DNA of 64,000 nucleotides, from assembly GCF_947492365.1 (NCBI RefSeq), contig NZ_CANLMB010000002.1, forward strand, positions 62,001-126,000. The letters are read 5' to 3'. The notes beneath the pieces are model-generated. The model was not told the DNA's origin. It ran no database searches and saw only the letters and a list, made by a program, of their open reading frames with translations. The stretch comes from an uncultured Erythrobacter sp. (GTDB lineage Bacteria; Pseudomonadota; Alphaproteobacteria; Sphingomonadales; Sphingomonadaceae). Every line of letters begins with the position of its first letter. Positions within the stretch are counted from its first letter, which is position 1. Positions 8,842 to 16,884 of the stretch are shown here, in pieces. The translations under genes were made by a program, and so were the position numbers.

Positions 8842-10010
8842 GAGAACCAGTCTATATCATCGGCGCGGGCATCCACCCTTTTGGCCGGACTGACGAACGT
8901 TCGGGCCGCGAACAGGGCGTTTTCGCTGTGCGCCAGGCGCTTGCGGATGCAGGGCTCGACTGGGCCGATATGGAATGCGCCTATGGCGGCAGCGCGGCTG
9001 CGGGCAATGCCGATATCATGGTCAACGAGCTGGGCCTGACTTCGCTGCCCTTCACCAATGTCGCCAATGGCTGCGCGACCGGCGGCAGCGCGCTGGTTGC
9101 CGCACAGCAGGCAATTGCGAGCGGGATGTATGATCTCGCGCTCGCGGTCGGCTTCGACAAGCATCCGCGCGGGGCCTTCAACGCCAAGCCTGCCGATTAC
9201 GGCCTGCCCGAATGGTACGGCCAGACCGGCATGATGCTGACAACGCAATTCTTCGCGCTCAAGATCCAGCGCTATATGCAATTGCACGGGATCAGCCGGA
9301 CCACGCTGGGCCGTGTCGCGCAAAAGGCATTCCGCAACGGCGCCAAGACCCCGCATGCCTGGCGGCGCAGCGAGATTGATCTCGAAACGATCATGAACGC
9401 GCCGATGATCAACGATCCGCTGACAAAGTTCATGTTCTGCTCGCCCGCAGAAGGCGGCGTCGCGCTGATCCTGGCGAGCGAGAAGAAGGCGCGCGAGATG
9501 GGCGCGCTCGACAACAATGCCAGCGTGAAAATCTCCAACATCGCCGTGCGGACCCGTCCGCCTGACTCGTTCGAGGTGTTCCAAGCCGGTGTCAGCGTGA
9601 AGGAAGGCGGCAAGCCCACCGTGCTCGCTTCCAAAGCGGCATTCGAAGGCGCAGGGATCGGCCCTGACGAGATCGAAGTCGCGCAATTGCAGGACACCGA
9701 AAGCGGCGCGGAGATCATGCACATGGCCGAAAACGGTTTCTGCAAGGATGGCGAGCAGGAAGAATGGCTCGCCAATGGCTGGTCCGAGCAAGGCGGCAAA
9801 CTGCCGATCAACACCGATGGCGGGTGCCTCGCTTGCGGGGAGCCGATTGGCGCTTCGGGTCTCAGACAGGTTTACGAAAATGTCGAACAGCTGCGCGGGC
9901 GCGCGGGCGAACGGCAGGTGCCGGGCCGTGACGGTTCAGGGCCCAAGACCGGCTACAGCCACGTCTATGGCGCGCCGGGCCTTTCGGCAGTGGCAATTCT
10001 GGAGCGATAA
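8838..10010 (+). CDS. Thiolase-fold protein (SCP2/Ltp type; putative CoA aldolase or thiolase)
   Basis: A 390-residue thiolase-superfamily protein of the lipid-transfer/SCP2-thiolase branch. A Cys in the nucleophile position is present (NGCATGG, C79). The usual Gly-His-Pro general-base motif reads GEPIGASG instead, with Glu at residue 335, and the usual His-Asp-Cys-Phe region reads QLQDTESG. The changed His argues against ordinary Claisen thiolysis and fits the retro-aldolase idea known for Ltp2-type proteins. Translation is coupled to the DUF35 gene by an ATGA overlap, and the next SDR gene starts directly after its stop. The predicted role is release of a short acyl-CoA and a ketone from a branched side chain (inference). 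Confidence 0.82.
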   Translation: MREPVYIIGAGIHPFGRTDERSGREQGVFAVRQALADAGLDWADMECAYGGSAAAGNADIMVNELGLTSLPFTNVANGCATGGSALVAAQQAIASGMYDLALAVGFDKHPRGAFNAKPADYGLPEWYGQTGMMLTTQFFALKIQRYMQLHGISRTTLGRVAQKAFRNGAKTPHAWRRSEIDLETIMNAPMINDPLTKFMFCSPAEGGVALILASEKKAREMGALDNNASVKISNIAVRTRPPDSFEVFQAGVSVKEGGKPTVLASKAAFEGAGIGPDEIEVAQLQDTESGAEIMHMAENGFCKDGEQEEWLANGWSEQGGKLPINTDGGCLACGEPIGASGLRQVYENVEQLRGRAGERQVPGRDGSGPKTGYSHVYGAPGLSAVAILER

Positions 10011-10781
10011 ATGGGCAAGATGAGCAATAAAGTCGCGCTGGTCACAGGCGGCGCGGAAGGGATCGGAGCCAATGTTGGCCGGATGATCGTTGCAGAGGGC
10101 GGCAAGGTGCTGCTGTGCGACGTCCAGATCGACAAGGCGCAGGCGCTGGCCGAAGAGCTGGGCGAGAATGCAGCCGCGTTCGAACTCGACGTGCGCGATC
10201 TTGGCCAATGGCAAAAGGCGGTGCGCGCGGTTCACGAGCATTTCGGCAAATTGAACGTGCTGTGCAACATCGCAGGCATCTCCGAACCCGGCAACGTTGT
10301 CGATGTTGATCTCGACAGCTGGCGGCGCACCATCGAGATCAATCTCGAAGGGCCGTTCTATGGCTGCCGCGCCGCGATCCCCGCGATGGAAGCCAGCGGA
10401 GAGCCTTGCGCCATCGTCAATATCGGATCGATGATCGCAATCCGTCCGGCTGCCTTTGTCGCTGCCTATAGTGCTTCCAAAGCGGGTTTGGTTGGCCTTA
10501 CCCGTTCCATCGCGCTCGATTGCGCCGAACGCGGCCTGCCGATCCGCGCCAACATGGTCCATCCCGGCGCGATCCGCACGCCGATGTATGAGCGCTACAA
10601 ATTCTCAGGCATGGACGAGCCGGAGAATATTGAGCGCGACTTTGCCGCCACCCACCCGATGAACCGCATCGGCGAACCCGACGAAGTGGCCAAGGCAGTC
10701 GTCTTCCTCGCCAGCGACGAAGCAAGTTTCACCACCGGCTGCGACTTCACTGTTGACGGCGGCGGAAGCATCAGGAGCTGA
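10011..10781 (+). CDS. SDR-family oxidoreductase (3-ketoacyl/alcohol dehydrogenase type)
   Basis: A 256-residue classical short-chain dehydrogenase. TGGAEGIG forms the NAD(P) loop, NIAG follows strand 4, and the catalytic set Ser (IGSM), Tyr and Lys (YSASK) is intact. The C-terminus ends TVDGGGSIRS. The start codon immediately follows the thiolase stop, so it is part of the same operon. A hydroxyacyl-CoA or hydroxysteroid dehydrogenase role is plausible, but the cofactor and substrate cannot be told from sequence alone. The last 25 nt are duplicated about 98 bp downstream, which is described separately. Confidence 0.88.
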   Translation: MGKMSNKVALVTGGAEGIGANVGRMIVAEGGKVLLCDVQIDKAQALAEELGENAAAFELDVRDLGQWQKAVRAVHEHFGKLNVLCNIAGISEPGNVVDVDLDSWRRTIEINLEGPFYGCRAAIPAMEASGEPCAIVNIGSMIAIRPAAFVAAYSASKAGLVGLTRSIALDCAERGLPIRANMVHPGAIRTPMYERYKFSGMDEPENIERDFAATHPMNRIGEPDEVAKAVVFLASDEASFTTGCDFTVDGGGSIRS

Positions 10782-10877
10782 TTTTGACCAAGGTACATTC
10801 CCACTCGCGGACAACCCCGATGGGCGCAATCGCCGCCGCCGCTGGACACGTCGACGGCGGCGGAAGCATCAGGAGCT
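10755..10877 (+). repeat. 25-nt direct repeat pair flanking a 73-nt spacer
   Basis: The same 25 nt, starting GACGGCGGCGG and ending CAGGAGCT, occurs at 10755-10779 as the final codons of the SDR gene and again at 10853-10877. In both copies the reading encodes DGGGSIRS followed by a stop, but in different frames relative to the window. The second copy also supplies the AGGAG ribosome site, 8 nt before the ATG of the following ThuA gene. The most economical reading is a duplicated SDR 3' end left by loss of most of a second SDR gene, or by slippage. Confidence 0.85.
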
Positions 10878-10879
10878 AG
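10784..10879 (+). pseudogene. 31-codon mini-ORF, probable gene remnant with an SDR C-terminus
   Basis: From TTG 10784, with AGGAG 8 nt upstream in the first repeat copy, an open frame of 31 codons ends in VDGGGSIRS and TAG 10877-10879. An internal ATG is at 10820. The last nine residues are the same as the C-terminus of the preceding SDR. The N-terminal half (TKVHSHSRTTPMGAIAAAAGH) resembles nothing I recognise. It could be a scar of a deleted second SDR gene, where an unrelated start has been joined to the old 3' end, or simply intergenic sequence. A functional leader peptide for the ThuA gene is possible but unsupported. Confidence 0.4.
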
Positions 10880-10883
10880 GGCG

Positions 10884-11639
10884 ATGGCAGAACAACCGGC
10901 ACAACGCATTGACGCGCATTTCATCGCGGCGGGCAAGTATCACGATATCGACTATCCGCGCCTTGAAGTGCTCAAGCTGCTGGCCGAGCATCCGCATATC
11001 CGCACAACGGTTGGCTGCGACTATTCGGGGCTGGAGCGGCTCGACCAGTGCCGCTTCCTCATAACCTATACTTGCGACCTGATGCCGAGTGAGGAACAGG
11101 CCAAACAGCTGCGCAGCTGGCTCGAGGCGGGCGGCAAATGGCTCGCGCTCCACGGCACCAATTCGATCCTCGTCTTCACCGAAGACGGTCTGGTCGATGC
11201 GCCGGAAAACCGCCCCGACGTCTTCGACATGCTCGGCACCCAGTTCAAGGCGCACCCGCCGATCGGCCAGTTCGAAGTCGAGGTCGTCAACAAGGACCAC
11301 GAACTCACGCGCGGGATCGAGGATTTCGAGGTCGTAGACGAGCTCTATCTCTCCAAGACCACCGCCGAGATCGACACTTTGATGCAGACCACGTTCGAAG
11401 GCGAAGCCACCGGCTTTGTCGAGGGCCAGTGGGAGAAGACCGCCGTGCCGATCCTTTACACAAGAGACATCGGCAAGGGGCGGATCGTCTACAACACGCT
11501 GGGCCATTGCCGCGGGCACTATGACCTGCCCGGAATGCAGGATTTTTACCCGCACAAGGAAATGTGCGCGTGGAACTATGATGTGTATTACGACATGCTC
11601 CGCCGCAGCATCGGCTGGGCGATGAGAGAGGGTGAATAA
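10884..11639 (+). CDS. ThuA-domain protein (copy 2)
   Basis: A 251-residue ThuA-fold protein related to the copy at 4799-5575 but well diverged. It has DAHFIAAGKYHDIDY at the N-terminus, then the ALHGTNSIL block (nucleophile-elbow region of the amidotransferase-like fold), HPPIGQFEV, and VVDELYLS, which matches DELYLAHV of copy 1. It ends with NTLGHCRGHYDLPG. The ribosome site lies inside the second 25-nt repeat. The next ACAD gene follows after 2 nt. Two different ThuA proteins in one lipid-type catabolic operon is unusual. No sugar gene is nearby, so a function outside disaccharide metabolism is likely. Confidence 0.84.
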   Translation: MAEQPAQRIDAHFIAAGKYHDIDYPRLEVLKLLAEHPHIRTTVGCDYSGLERLDQCRFLITYTCDLMPSEEQAKQLRSWLEAGGKWLALHGTNSILVFTEDGLVDAPENRPDVFDMLGTQFKAHPPIGQFEVEVVNKDHELTRGIEDFEVVDELYLSKTTAEIDTLMQTTFEGEATGFVEGQWEKTAVPILYTRDIGKGRIVYNTLGHCRGHYDLPGMQDFYPHKEMCAWNYDVYYDMLRRSIGWAMREGE

Positions 11640-11641
11640 GT

Positions 11642-12850
11642 ATGGACATGACCTTCTCACCCGAAGACCTCGCCTTTCGCGAAGAGGTGCGCACATTTCT
11701 CGCCGAGAAACTGCCCGACCGGCTGCGCGACGGCGCGCGGCGCACACCTGGCGTGTTTGTCGAGCCTGACATCGGCCTCGAATGGCATCGCACGCTCAAT
11801 GAGCGCGGCTGGGTCGCGCCGCATTGGCCCAAGGAAGATGGCGGCACAGGCTGGACGCCGGTGCAGAAATTCATCTTTGAAAAGGAATGCGCGCTGGCGG
11901 GGGCGCCCGCGCTCTCGATCCTCGGCCTGCGCCTCGTCGGCCCGGTGATCTGCGCTTTCGGCACGCCTGAACAGAAAGAGCGATTCCTCCCGCGCATCCT
12001 CAATGCCGAGGATTACTGGTGTCAGGGTTATTCGGAGCCGGGATCAGGCTCCGATCTTGCCTCGCTCAAAACCGCCGCGCGGCGTGAGGGCGACGAATAT
12101 GTCGTCAACGGCTCCAAGATCTGGACCACCCACGCGCATCACGCCAACTGGATCTTCGCGCTCGTGCGCACCGACAATTCGGGCAAGAAGCAGGCGGGCA
12201 TCACCTTCCTGCTGCTGCCGATGGATCAGGACGGGATCGAAGTCAGCCCGATCCATTCGATGTCGGGCGATCACGAGGTCAATCAGGTCTTTTTCAGCGA
12301 CGCGCGCACGCCGGTTGAGAACCGTATCGGCGAAGAAGGCGCAGGCTGGACGATTGCCAAATTTCTGCTCGAAAACGAGCGCGGCGGATCGTGCTTTGCC
12401 CCGCGCCTGCTCCAGAGCATCGAGAAATTGCAGGAGCTGGCCCAAACGCAGCCTTCGGGTGTCAACGGCGCGATTGCGCATGATCCGCGCTTCCGCGACC
12501 GGCTGGCGCGCGCGCGGCTGGAGGCAGAAGCGCTCGAGTTCACCGAGCTGCGCATTCTCGCCGAACTGGCAAAGGGCCGCGCGCCCGGTCCGCAGACCTC
12601 GCTGGTGAAGATGCTGGGGTCGAATATCGGGCAGGAGATCGACACGCTCCGGCTCGAACTGCTCGGCACCGATGCGCTGCAATTGCCGCTCGAACGTCCG
12701 CTCTACGGCAACGAAGCGCCCGAACCGGTCGGCAGCGAAATGGCCCAGACCGCGATGGGCCGCTACCTCAACAACCGCGCCGCGACGATCTTTGGCGGGT
12801 CGGACGAGGTGCAGAAGAACATTATCGCAAAGACTGTTCTGGGTCTTTGA
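11642..12850 (+). CDS. Acyl-CoA dehydrogenase (larger-subunit type)
   Basis: A 402-residue ACAD with all canonical landmarks: MTFSPEDLAFREEVRTFL at the start, WPKEDGGTGW, the FAD/substrate loop YSEPGSGSDLAS, the strand VNGSKIWTTHAH, and the C-terminal FGGSDEVQKNIIAKTVLGL. The last motif is typical of FadE-type dehydrogenases of steroid and alicyclic pathways. Members of this group often form alpha2beta2 heterotetramers with a shorter ACAD, for which the gene at 7319-8407 is a candidate. It sits 2 nt after the ThuA gene in the same operon. Confidence 0.92.
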   Translation: MDMTFSPEDLAFREEVRTFLAEKLPDRLRDGARRTPGVFVEPDIGLEWHRTLNERGWVAPHWPKEDGGTGWTPVQKFIFEKECALAGAPALSILGLRLVGPVICAFGTPEQKERFLPRILNAEDYWCQGYSEPGSGSDLASLKTAARREGDEYVVNGSKIWTTHAHHANWIFALVRTDNSGKKQAGITFLLLPMDQDGIEVSPIHSMSGDHEVNQVFFSDARTPVENRIGEEGAGWTIAKFLLENERGGSCFAPRLLQSIEKLQELAQTQPSGVNGAIAHDPRFRDRLARARLEAEALEFTELRILAELAKGRAPGPQTSLVKMLGSNIGQEIDTLRLELLGTDALQLPLERPLYGNEAPEPVGSEMAQTAMGRYLNNRAATIFGGSDEVQKNIIAKTVLGL

Positions 12851-12892
12851 CCCAGAGCCGCCTGCGCTCCCCTCACATGAAAGACTAAACTC

Positions 12893-13795
12893 ATGGACGT
12901 TTCGAAACTGATGTTCCGCGAAGGGCTGATGGATGATCAGCGCATCCTCGTCACCGGCGGAGGCACCGGATTGGGCCGCGAAATGGCCGAGGGTTTCCTT
13001 AAGCTGGGCGCGACCGTCTACATTTGCGGGCGGCGTCAGAACAAGCTGGATGAGACAGCAGCGGAACTGATGGGTGAACACGGTGGTAAGGTCGTCGCCC
13101 ATGCCTGCGATATCCGCGACGCCGATGCGATCCATGCGATGGTCGACGCGATCTGGGCGGACGGAGGCGCGCTCACCGGGGTGGTCAACAACGCCGCCGG
13201 AAACTTCATCAGCCGCACTGAAGACCTGTCGGTCAACGGGTTCAACGCCATCGCCGATATCGTCATGCGCGGAACGTTCTACGTCACGCTCGACGTGGGC
13301 AAGCGGCTGATCGCGGAAGGCAAAAAGGCAAGCTTCCTCTCGATCCTCACCACCTGGGTCTGGTCGGGCAGCGCCTTTGTGGTGCCATCTGCCATGTCCA
13401 AAACCGCGATCAATGCCATGACGCAGAGCCTTGCGACCGAATGGGGCCGCTACGGCCTGCGTTTCAACGCGATTGCGCCGGGCCTCTTCCCGACCAAGGG
13501 GATGAGCGCGCGGCTGCATCCGGGCGGATCGGGAGGCAATTCGGGCAACAATCTCAATCCAATGGGCCGCGCGGGCGAGATGCACGAACTCGCCAATCTC
13601 GCCACCTTCCTGATGGGTCCGGGCGCGGAATATGTGAACGGCCAGACCATCGCGATCGACGGCGCAGGCTATCAGGCCAATGGCGGCACCTTCTACCCCA
13701 TGCTCGAAGGGCTGGGCGACGCCGAATGGGACCAGATGCGCGCCATGATCAAGGGTACGAACGAGAAGGACAAGGCGGACCGGGCTACCAGCTAG
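12893..13795 (+). CDS. 2,4-dienoyl-CoA-reductase-like SDR with replaced catalytic Tyr
   Basis: A 300-residue SDR whose segments VTGGGTGLGREMA, NNAAGNFIS, FVVPSAMSK and RFNAIAPG track the mitochondrial-type 2,4-dienoyl-CoA reductase (DECR1) branch. As in DECR1, the canonical YxxxK is changed to Ser-x3-Lys (S166, K170). In DECR1 a Tyr 11 residues before that Ser does the catalysis; here the equivalent residue is W155 (TTWVWSGS), so the proton donor is not obvious. Expected function is reduction of polyunsaturated or trans-enoyl-CoA intermediates. It starts 42 nt after the ACAD and appears to be the last enzyme gene of the operon. Confidence 0.82.
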   Translation: MDVSKLMFREGLMDDQRILVTGGGTGLGREMAEGFLKLGATVYICGRRQNKLDETAAELMGEHGGKVVAHACDIRDADAIHAMVDAIWADGGALTGVVNNAAGNFISRTEDLSVNGFNAIADIVMRGTFYVTLDVGKRLIAEGKKASFLSILTTWVWSGSAFVVPSAMSKTAINAMTQSLATEWGRYGLRFNAIAPGLFPTKGMSARLHPGGSGGNSGNNLNPMGRAGEMHELANLATFLMGPGAEYVNGQTIAIDGAGYQANGGTFYPMLEGLGDAEWDQMRAMIKGTNEKDKADRATS

Positions 13796-13821
13796 GCGAT
13801 TGAGGGAGGGTCACAAACAGT

Positions 13822-14298
13822 ATGGGTGACGAGCAGATCGTAATGATCGTAATGATCGCTTCGCCGGTCTTTTTTGTAGTTTGCTGGCTTTTTGCCGGGT
13901 GGATGATGCCGCGCTTTATGGGCTGGACGCGGCTGGAAGAGCTCTTCCCGGATCGACCCGAAGATCGCCGCATCGAACGCTTCGGGTTTCAGGCGCTCTA
14001 TCTGGCCAAACCCGGATCAACCTGGGCCGGAATGTCCTATCGCGGATGTGTCACGCTGGAGGCTTGCGAAACGGGACTGCGGGTGAGCATCTGGAAGCTG
14101 TTCCAGCCCTTTTCGCAGCCGATCTTCCTGCCCTGGGGCGATATCGAAGTGGTGACCAAGCGCGTCACAGGCTTCAAAATGTGCGGCCTGAAGGTCGGCC
14201 AGCCGCAACCCTTCACGCTCAGCATCATCGCGCGGATCGCGCGGCGCATAGAACTGGCAACCGGCGGACGCTTCAGCCTGCCAGATGATTTGAAATAA
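13822..14298 (+). CDS. Hypothetical membrane-anchored protein
   Basis: A 158-residue protein of unknown function. Residues about 5-30 form one strongly hydrophobic membrane segment (IVMIVMIASPVFFVVCWLFA). After a short basic/acidic linker, a soluble domain of beta-rich appearance runs to the end, with GMSYRGCVTLEACETGLRVS and PIFLPWGDIEVV resembling PH-like/DUF3093-type lipid-binding strands. The C-terminus is convergent with the acyl-CoA ligase gene, 5 nt apart. It follows the SDR stop by 26 nt, so it may be the final gene of the catabolic transcript. I do not recognise a named family. Confidence 0.65.
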   Translation: MGDEQIVMIVMIASPVFFVVCWLFAGWMMPRFMGWTRLEELFPDRPEDRRIERFGFQALYLAKPGSTWAGMSYRGCVTLEACETGLRVSIWKLFQPFSQPIFLPWGDIEVVTKRVTGFKMCGLKVGQPQPFTLSIIARIARRIELATGGRFSLPDDLK

Positions 14299-14303
14299 GG
14301 TGG

Positions 14304-15917
14304 CTATCCACCCACCTCATCCGCCAGTCTCTGCGCGGTTTTGTAGTCGGGCTTGCCATTGTTGAGCCTTAGCGAGCCATCGGTCAGCACATAGAGGCGC
14401 GGGATTTTGTAGCCTGCCAGCCCTTCGCGCGCATGAGCGTCGAGCGCTTCTTCGGACACTGCGCCCTCAGGCCGCACCACAGCCACGACTTTACGCCCGA
14501 AACGCGGATCGGGCAGACTTACCACGCGTACGTCTTTCACGCCCGGATGTTCGAGCAGCACCGCTTCGACCTCTTCGGGGAAGACCTTCTCGCCGCCGGT
14601 GTTGATGCACATGTTGTCGCGGCCGATGAACTCTAGTCCGCCATCCGCTCCCCAGCGCGCGCGGTCGCCGGTCATCAGCCAGCGCTTGCCGTCAATCACG
14701 GGGAAGGTCGCCGCGTTTTTCTCGTCCTCGCCGAGATAGCCCAGCGGCAGCGGCCCGGTGCGCGCGACAATGCCTACGCCGTCCGTGCCTTTCACGATCT
14801 CCTGCGAATTCTCGTCGAACAGCTTGGTTTCGCGGCCCGGAAGCGGTTGGAACTTGCCGCCGCCGGTCGATCCTTGCGCGGTGGTTATGACGATACCGGT
14901 GCCGCTGCTCTCCGACGACCCGAGCGCGTCAACCACGATCAGCGCGGGGTTGTGCGCGATCAGGCGTTTCTTGACATGTTCGGAGAAGACCGCGCCCGAC
15001 GATGTCACGCTGCGCAGGCTCGCCAGCACCTCTGCCCCGTCACCGCGCGCATCGAGCCGGTCGGCCAGCGGCAGCGCGAAGGCATCACCGACGATAAACA
15101 CCCCGCGCGCGCTGAGCCGCTTGATCTCGTCCAACGCAATATCCGCGTCGAACTTTTCATGCGGGAGCAGCGCCAGAGTGCCGCCTTTGAGCAGGTGGAT
15201 CATGCCGGTGAACTGCCCCGCCCCGTGCATGAGCGGGCTGAGCAGCAGCATGGGCGAAGCGCTGGCCGGATGAACGGGTGTGATCTTGGCGGCCTCTTCG
15301 ACCTGCGCCGCGAGCGATGTGGCAACGAAGGGCGGCTCGCCAAATCCGCGCTGCCACACCGAAACGCCAAAGGCCTGCCACGCCTCGACCATCGGCCACA
15401 TCACCGCTTTTGGCATTCCGGTCGTGCCGCCGGTCGCGGTGAGGAACAGCGCCTCTGGGTCGTCATGCGGCGCGAATCCGGCGGGCACGTCGTGGCGGCG
15501 CAGCGCCTCCCAGTCCGGACCGCCCACATCAACGGTCAGCGCGCCATCGGGCATCGCCGCCGCGCCGCTCGCTGCAAAGTCGCTTTCGGTGAAGAGCGCC
15601 TTCAAACCGAAACGCGCGAAAATGTCCTGCAATTCGCGCGCTTTGTAGTGGTAATTCACATTGACCGGCACCAGCCCCGCCTTGATGCAGCCGAAATAGG
15701 CGAGCACGTAATCGGGATTGTTGCGCAGCATCTGGCCGGCAATGTCGCCCGGCTGAAAACCGCGCTTCAGCAAGCCCGCTGCAATCGCATCGCTCTCGGC
15801 ATCCAGTTCGGCCCAGGTGACGATCCGGGCCCCGTGTACCAGCGCAGGCCGGTCCGGCTCGACACCGCCAGCAATCGCCTTGAGCGCCACGCCAAAATTC
15901 TCACCCTGCCATGCCAT
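14304..15917 (-). CDS. Acyl-CoA synthetase (AMP-forming, FadD type)
   Basis: A 537-residue adenylate-forming ligase. I start at ATG 15917, preceded by AAGGAG; a longer frame to 15995 has no ribosome site. The P-loop-like motif TATGGTTGMPKAV, the LTATGG core, the hinge MTGDRARWG, the A8 region GRDNMCINTGGEKVFP and the terminal LNNGKPDYK motif with its catalytic Lys are all visible. The enzyme activates a carboxylic acid to its CoA thioester via an acyl-adenylate. In this context it should feed the two acyl-CoA dehydrogenases. It is divergent from the LuxR-type regulator gene with a 131-nt gap, and convergent with the hypothetical membrane gene. Confidence 0.92.
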   Translation of the reverse strand: MAWQGENFGVALKAIAGGVEPDRPALVHGARIVTWAELDAESDAIAAGLLKRGFQPGDIAGQMLRNNPDYVLAYFGCIKAGLVPVNVNYHYKARELQDIFARFGLKALFTESDFAASGAAAMPDGALTVDVGGPDWEALRRHDVPAGFAPHDDPEALFLTATGGTTGMPKAVMWPMVEAWQAFGVSVWQRGFGEPPFVATSLAAQVEEAAKITPVHPASASPMLLLSPLMHGAGQFTGMIHLLKGGTLALLPHEKFDADIALDEIKRLSARGVFIVGDAFALPLADRLDARGDGAEVLASLRSVTSSGAVFSEHVKKRLIAHNPALIVVDALGSSESSGTGIVITTAQGSTGGGKFQPLPGRETKLFDENSQEIVKGTDGVGIVARTGPLPLGYLGEDEKNAATFPVIDGKRWLMTGDRARWGADGGLEFIGRDNMCINTGGEKVFPEEVEAVLLEHPGVKDVRVVSLPDPRFGRKVVAVVRPEGAVSEEALDAHAREGLAGYKIPRLYVLTDGSLRLNNGKPDYKTAQRLADEVGG

Positions 15918-16048
15918 CACGGTCTCCTTGCCCACCAGCCCTAGCCAGCACCAAGCGCCGTTGCCCCTGCGTAAAGTATGAGGCGATTGGGACAAATTGA
16001 TGTAGGCTGGCGACTCGGGACAGCACAGGGGAAGGGAGAGCCTAAGCC

Positions 16049-16858
16049 ATGGCCGCCAAAGTCGTAGAGCTACGCACGCCGAACGGAAAAGAAAGCCTCG
16101 AGCAATTGCTCGAACAGGTCACGATCACCTGTCCCGAGGATATCCACGACGCCGCCGTCAATCTCGCCCGCATCGCGCAGGAACGCGGCATGCAGGTCGC
16201 GGTGTGCGACGATATTTCGTCCAAGGAACCGATGATCGATGCCGAGGGGACGATCCTCAACGCTGACATTTTTCGCTGGCTCGATGATGGTGCGCGCTGG
16301 TGGGAAGATCACCGTCTTGCGCTCCATTCGCCGCTGCCGCGTGCGTGCCGGTATGAGAGCGAGCCGTTCTGGGTCAATCAGGAGGGCTTCAATCTCAAAT
16401 GGCCCAATTCCTATCTCGACGAACTGGACCTTACCGAGTTTCATAAGCGCAGCCTGTGCAAGGCGGCGATTGTGATCCCTGTGCATCTGCCCTTTGGCCA
16501 GATCAGCGCCAACAGCTTCATCTCGATGGACCGCGAGAAAGAGGATTTGTCGGAGGAATTTGCGCTCTACAGCTCGCTTTTCTCGCAGCTCGTGCGGCGT
16601 TTTGTCGCAGGCTATGTGCAAGCGATCCGAACCAAGCGCCGCATCCCGTCCGACTGCGTGTTGTCAAAGCGCGAGGTCGAGTGCCTGCGCTGGGCCGCGA
16701 TTGGCAAGACCGACAAGGAAATCAGCATGATCCTTGACCGCAGCCACGCCACGATCCGCTATCACATCCACCGCGCAGGCGAGAAACTCGACAGCGTCAA
16801 CCGCGCGCAGACGATCTTCAAGGCGGGTCAGCTTGGGTATCTGGGGGCCAATTCCTGA
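16049..16858 (+). CDS. LuxR-family transcriptional regulator (solo)
   Basis: A 269-residue regulator. The C-terminal GerE/LuxR helix-turn-helix spans about residues 208-265: LSKREVECLRWAAIGKTDKE is the scaffold helix, ISMILDRSHATIRYHIHRA the recognition unit. The N-terminal 200 residues have the general appearance of an autoinducer-binding-like domain, with RWWEDHRLALHSPL and ACRYESEPFWV, but the conserved Trp/Tyr/Asp set for acyl-homoserine lactone binding is not clearly complete. No luxI-type gene is in the window. Its location between the acyl-CoA ligase and VOC/Rieske genes suggests it senses a pathway compound (inference). Confidence 0.82.
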   Translation: MAAKVVELRTPNGKESLEQLLEQVTITCPEDIHDAAVNLARIAQERGMQVAVCDDISSKEPMIDAEGTILNADIFRWLDDGARWWEDHRLALHSPLPRACRYESEPFWVNQEGFNLKWPNSYLDELDLTEFHKRSLCKAAIVIPVHLPFGQISANSFISMDREKEDLSEEFALYSSLFSQLVRRFVAGYVQAIRTKRRIPSDCVLSKREVECLRWAAIGKTDKEISMILDRSHATIRYHIHRAGEKLDSVNRAQTIFKAGQLGYLGANS

Positions 16859-16884
16859 TTTTCGCTCCCACCTCCGTGGGATCG

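Noticed and set aside
12044-13585. 513-codon minus-strand open frame
   Set aside because: It covers the larger ACAD and the DECR-like SDR on the plus strand, both of which have clear motifs; the antisense product is His/Arg-rich without family resemblance.
15918-16048. Possible lux box in the ligase/LuxR divergent region
   Set aside because: No convincing 18-20 bp palindrome is visible in this stretch.
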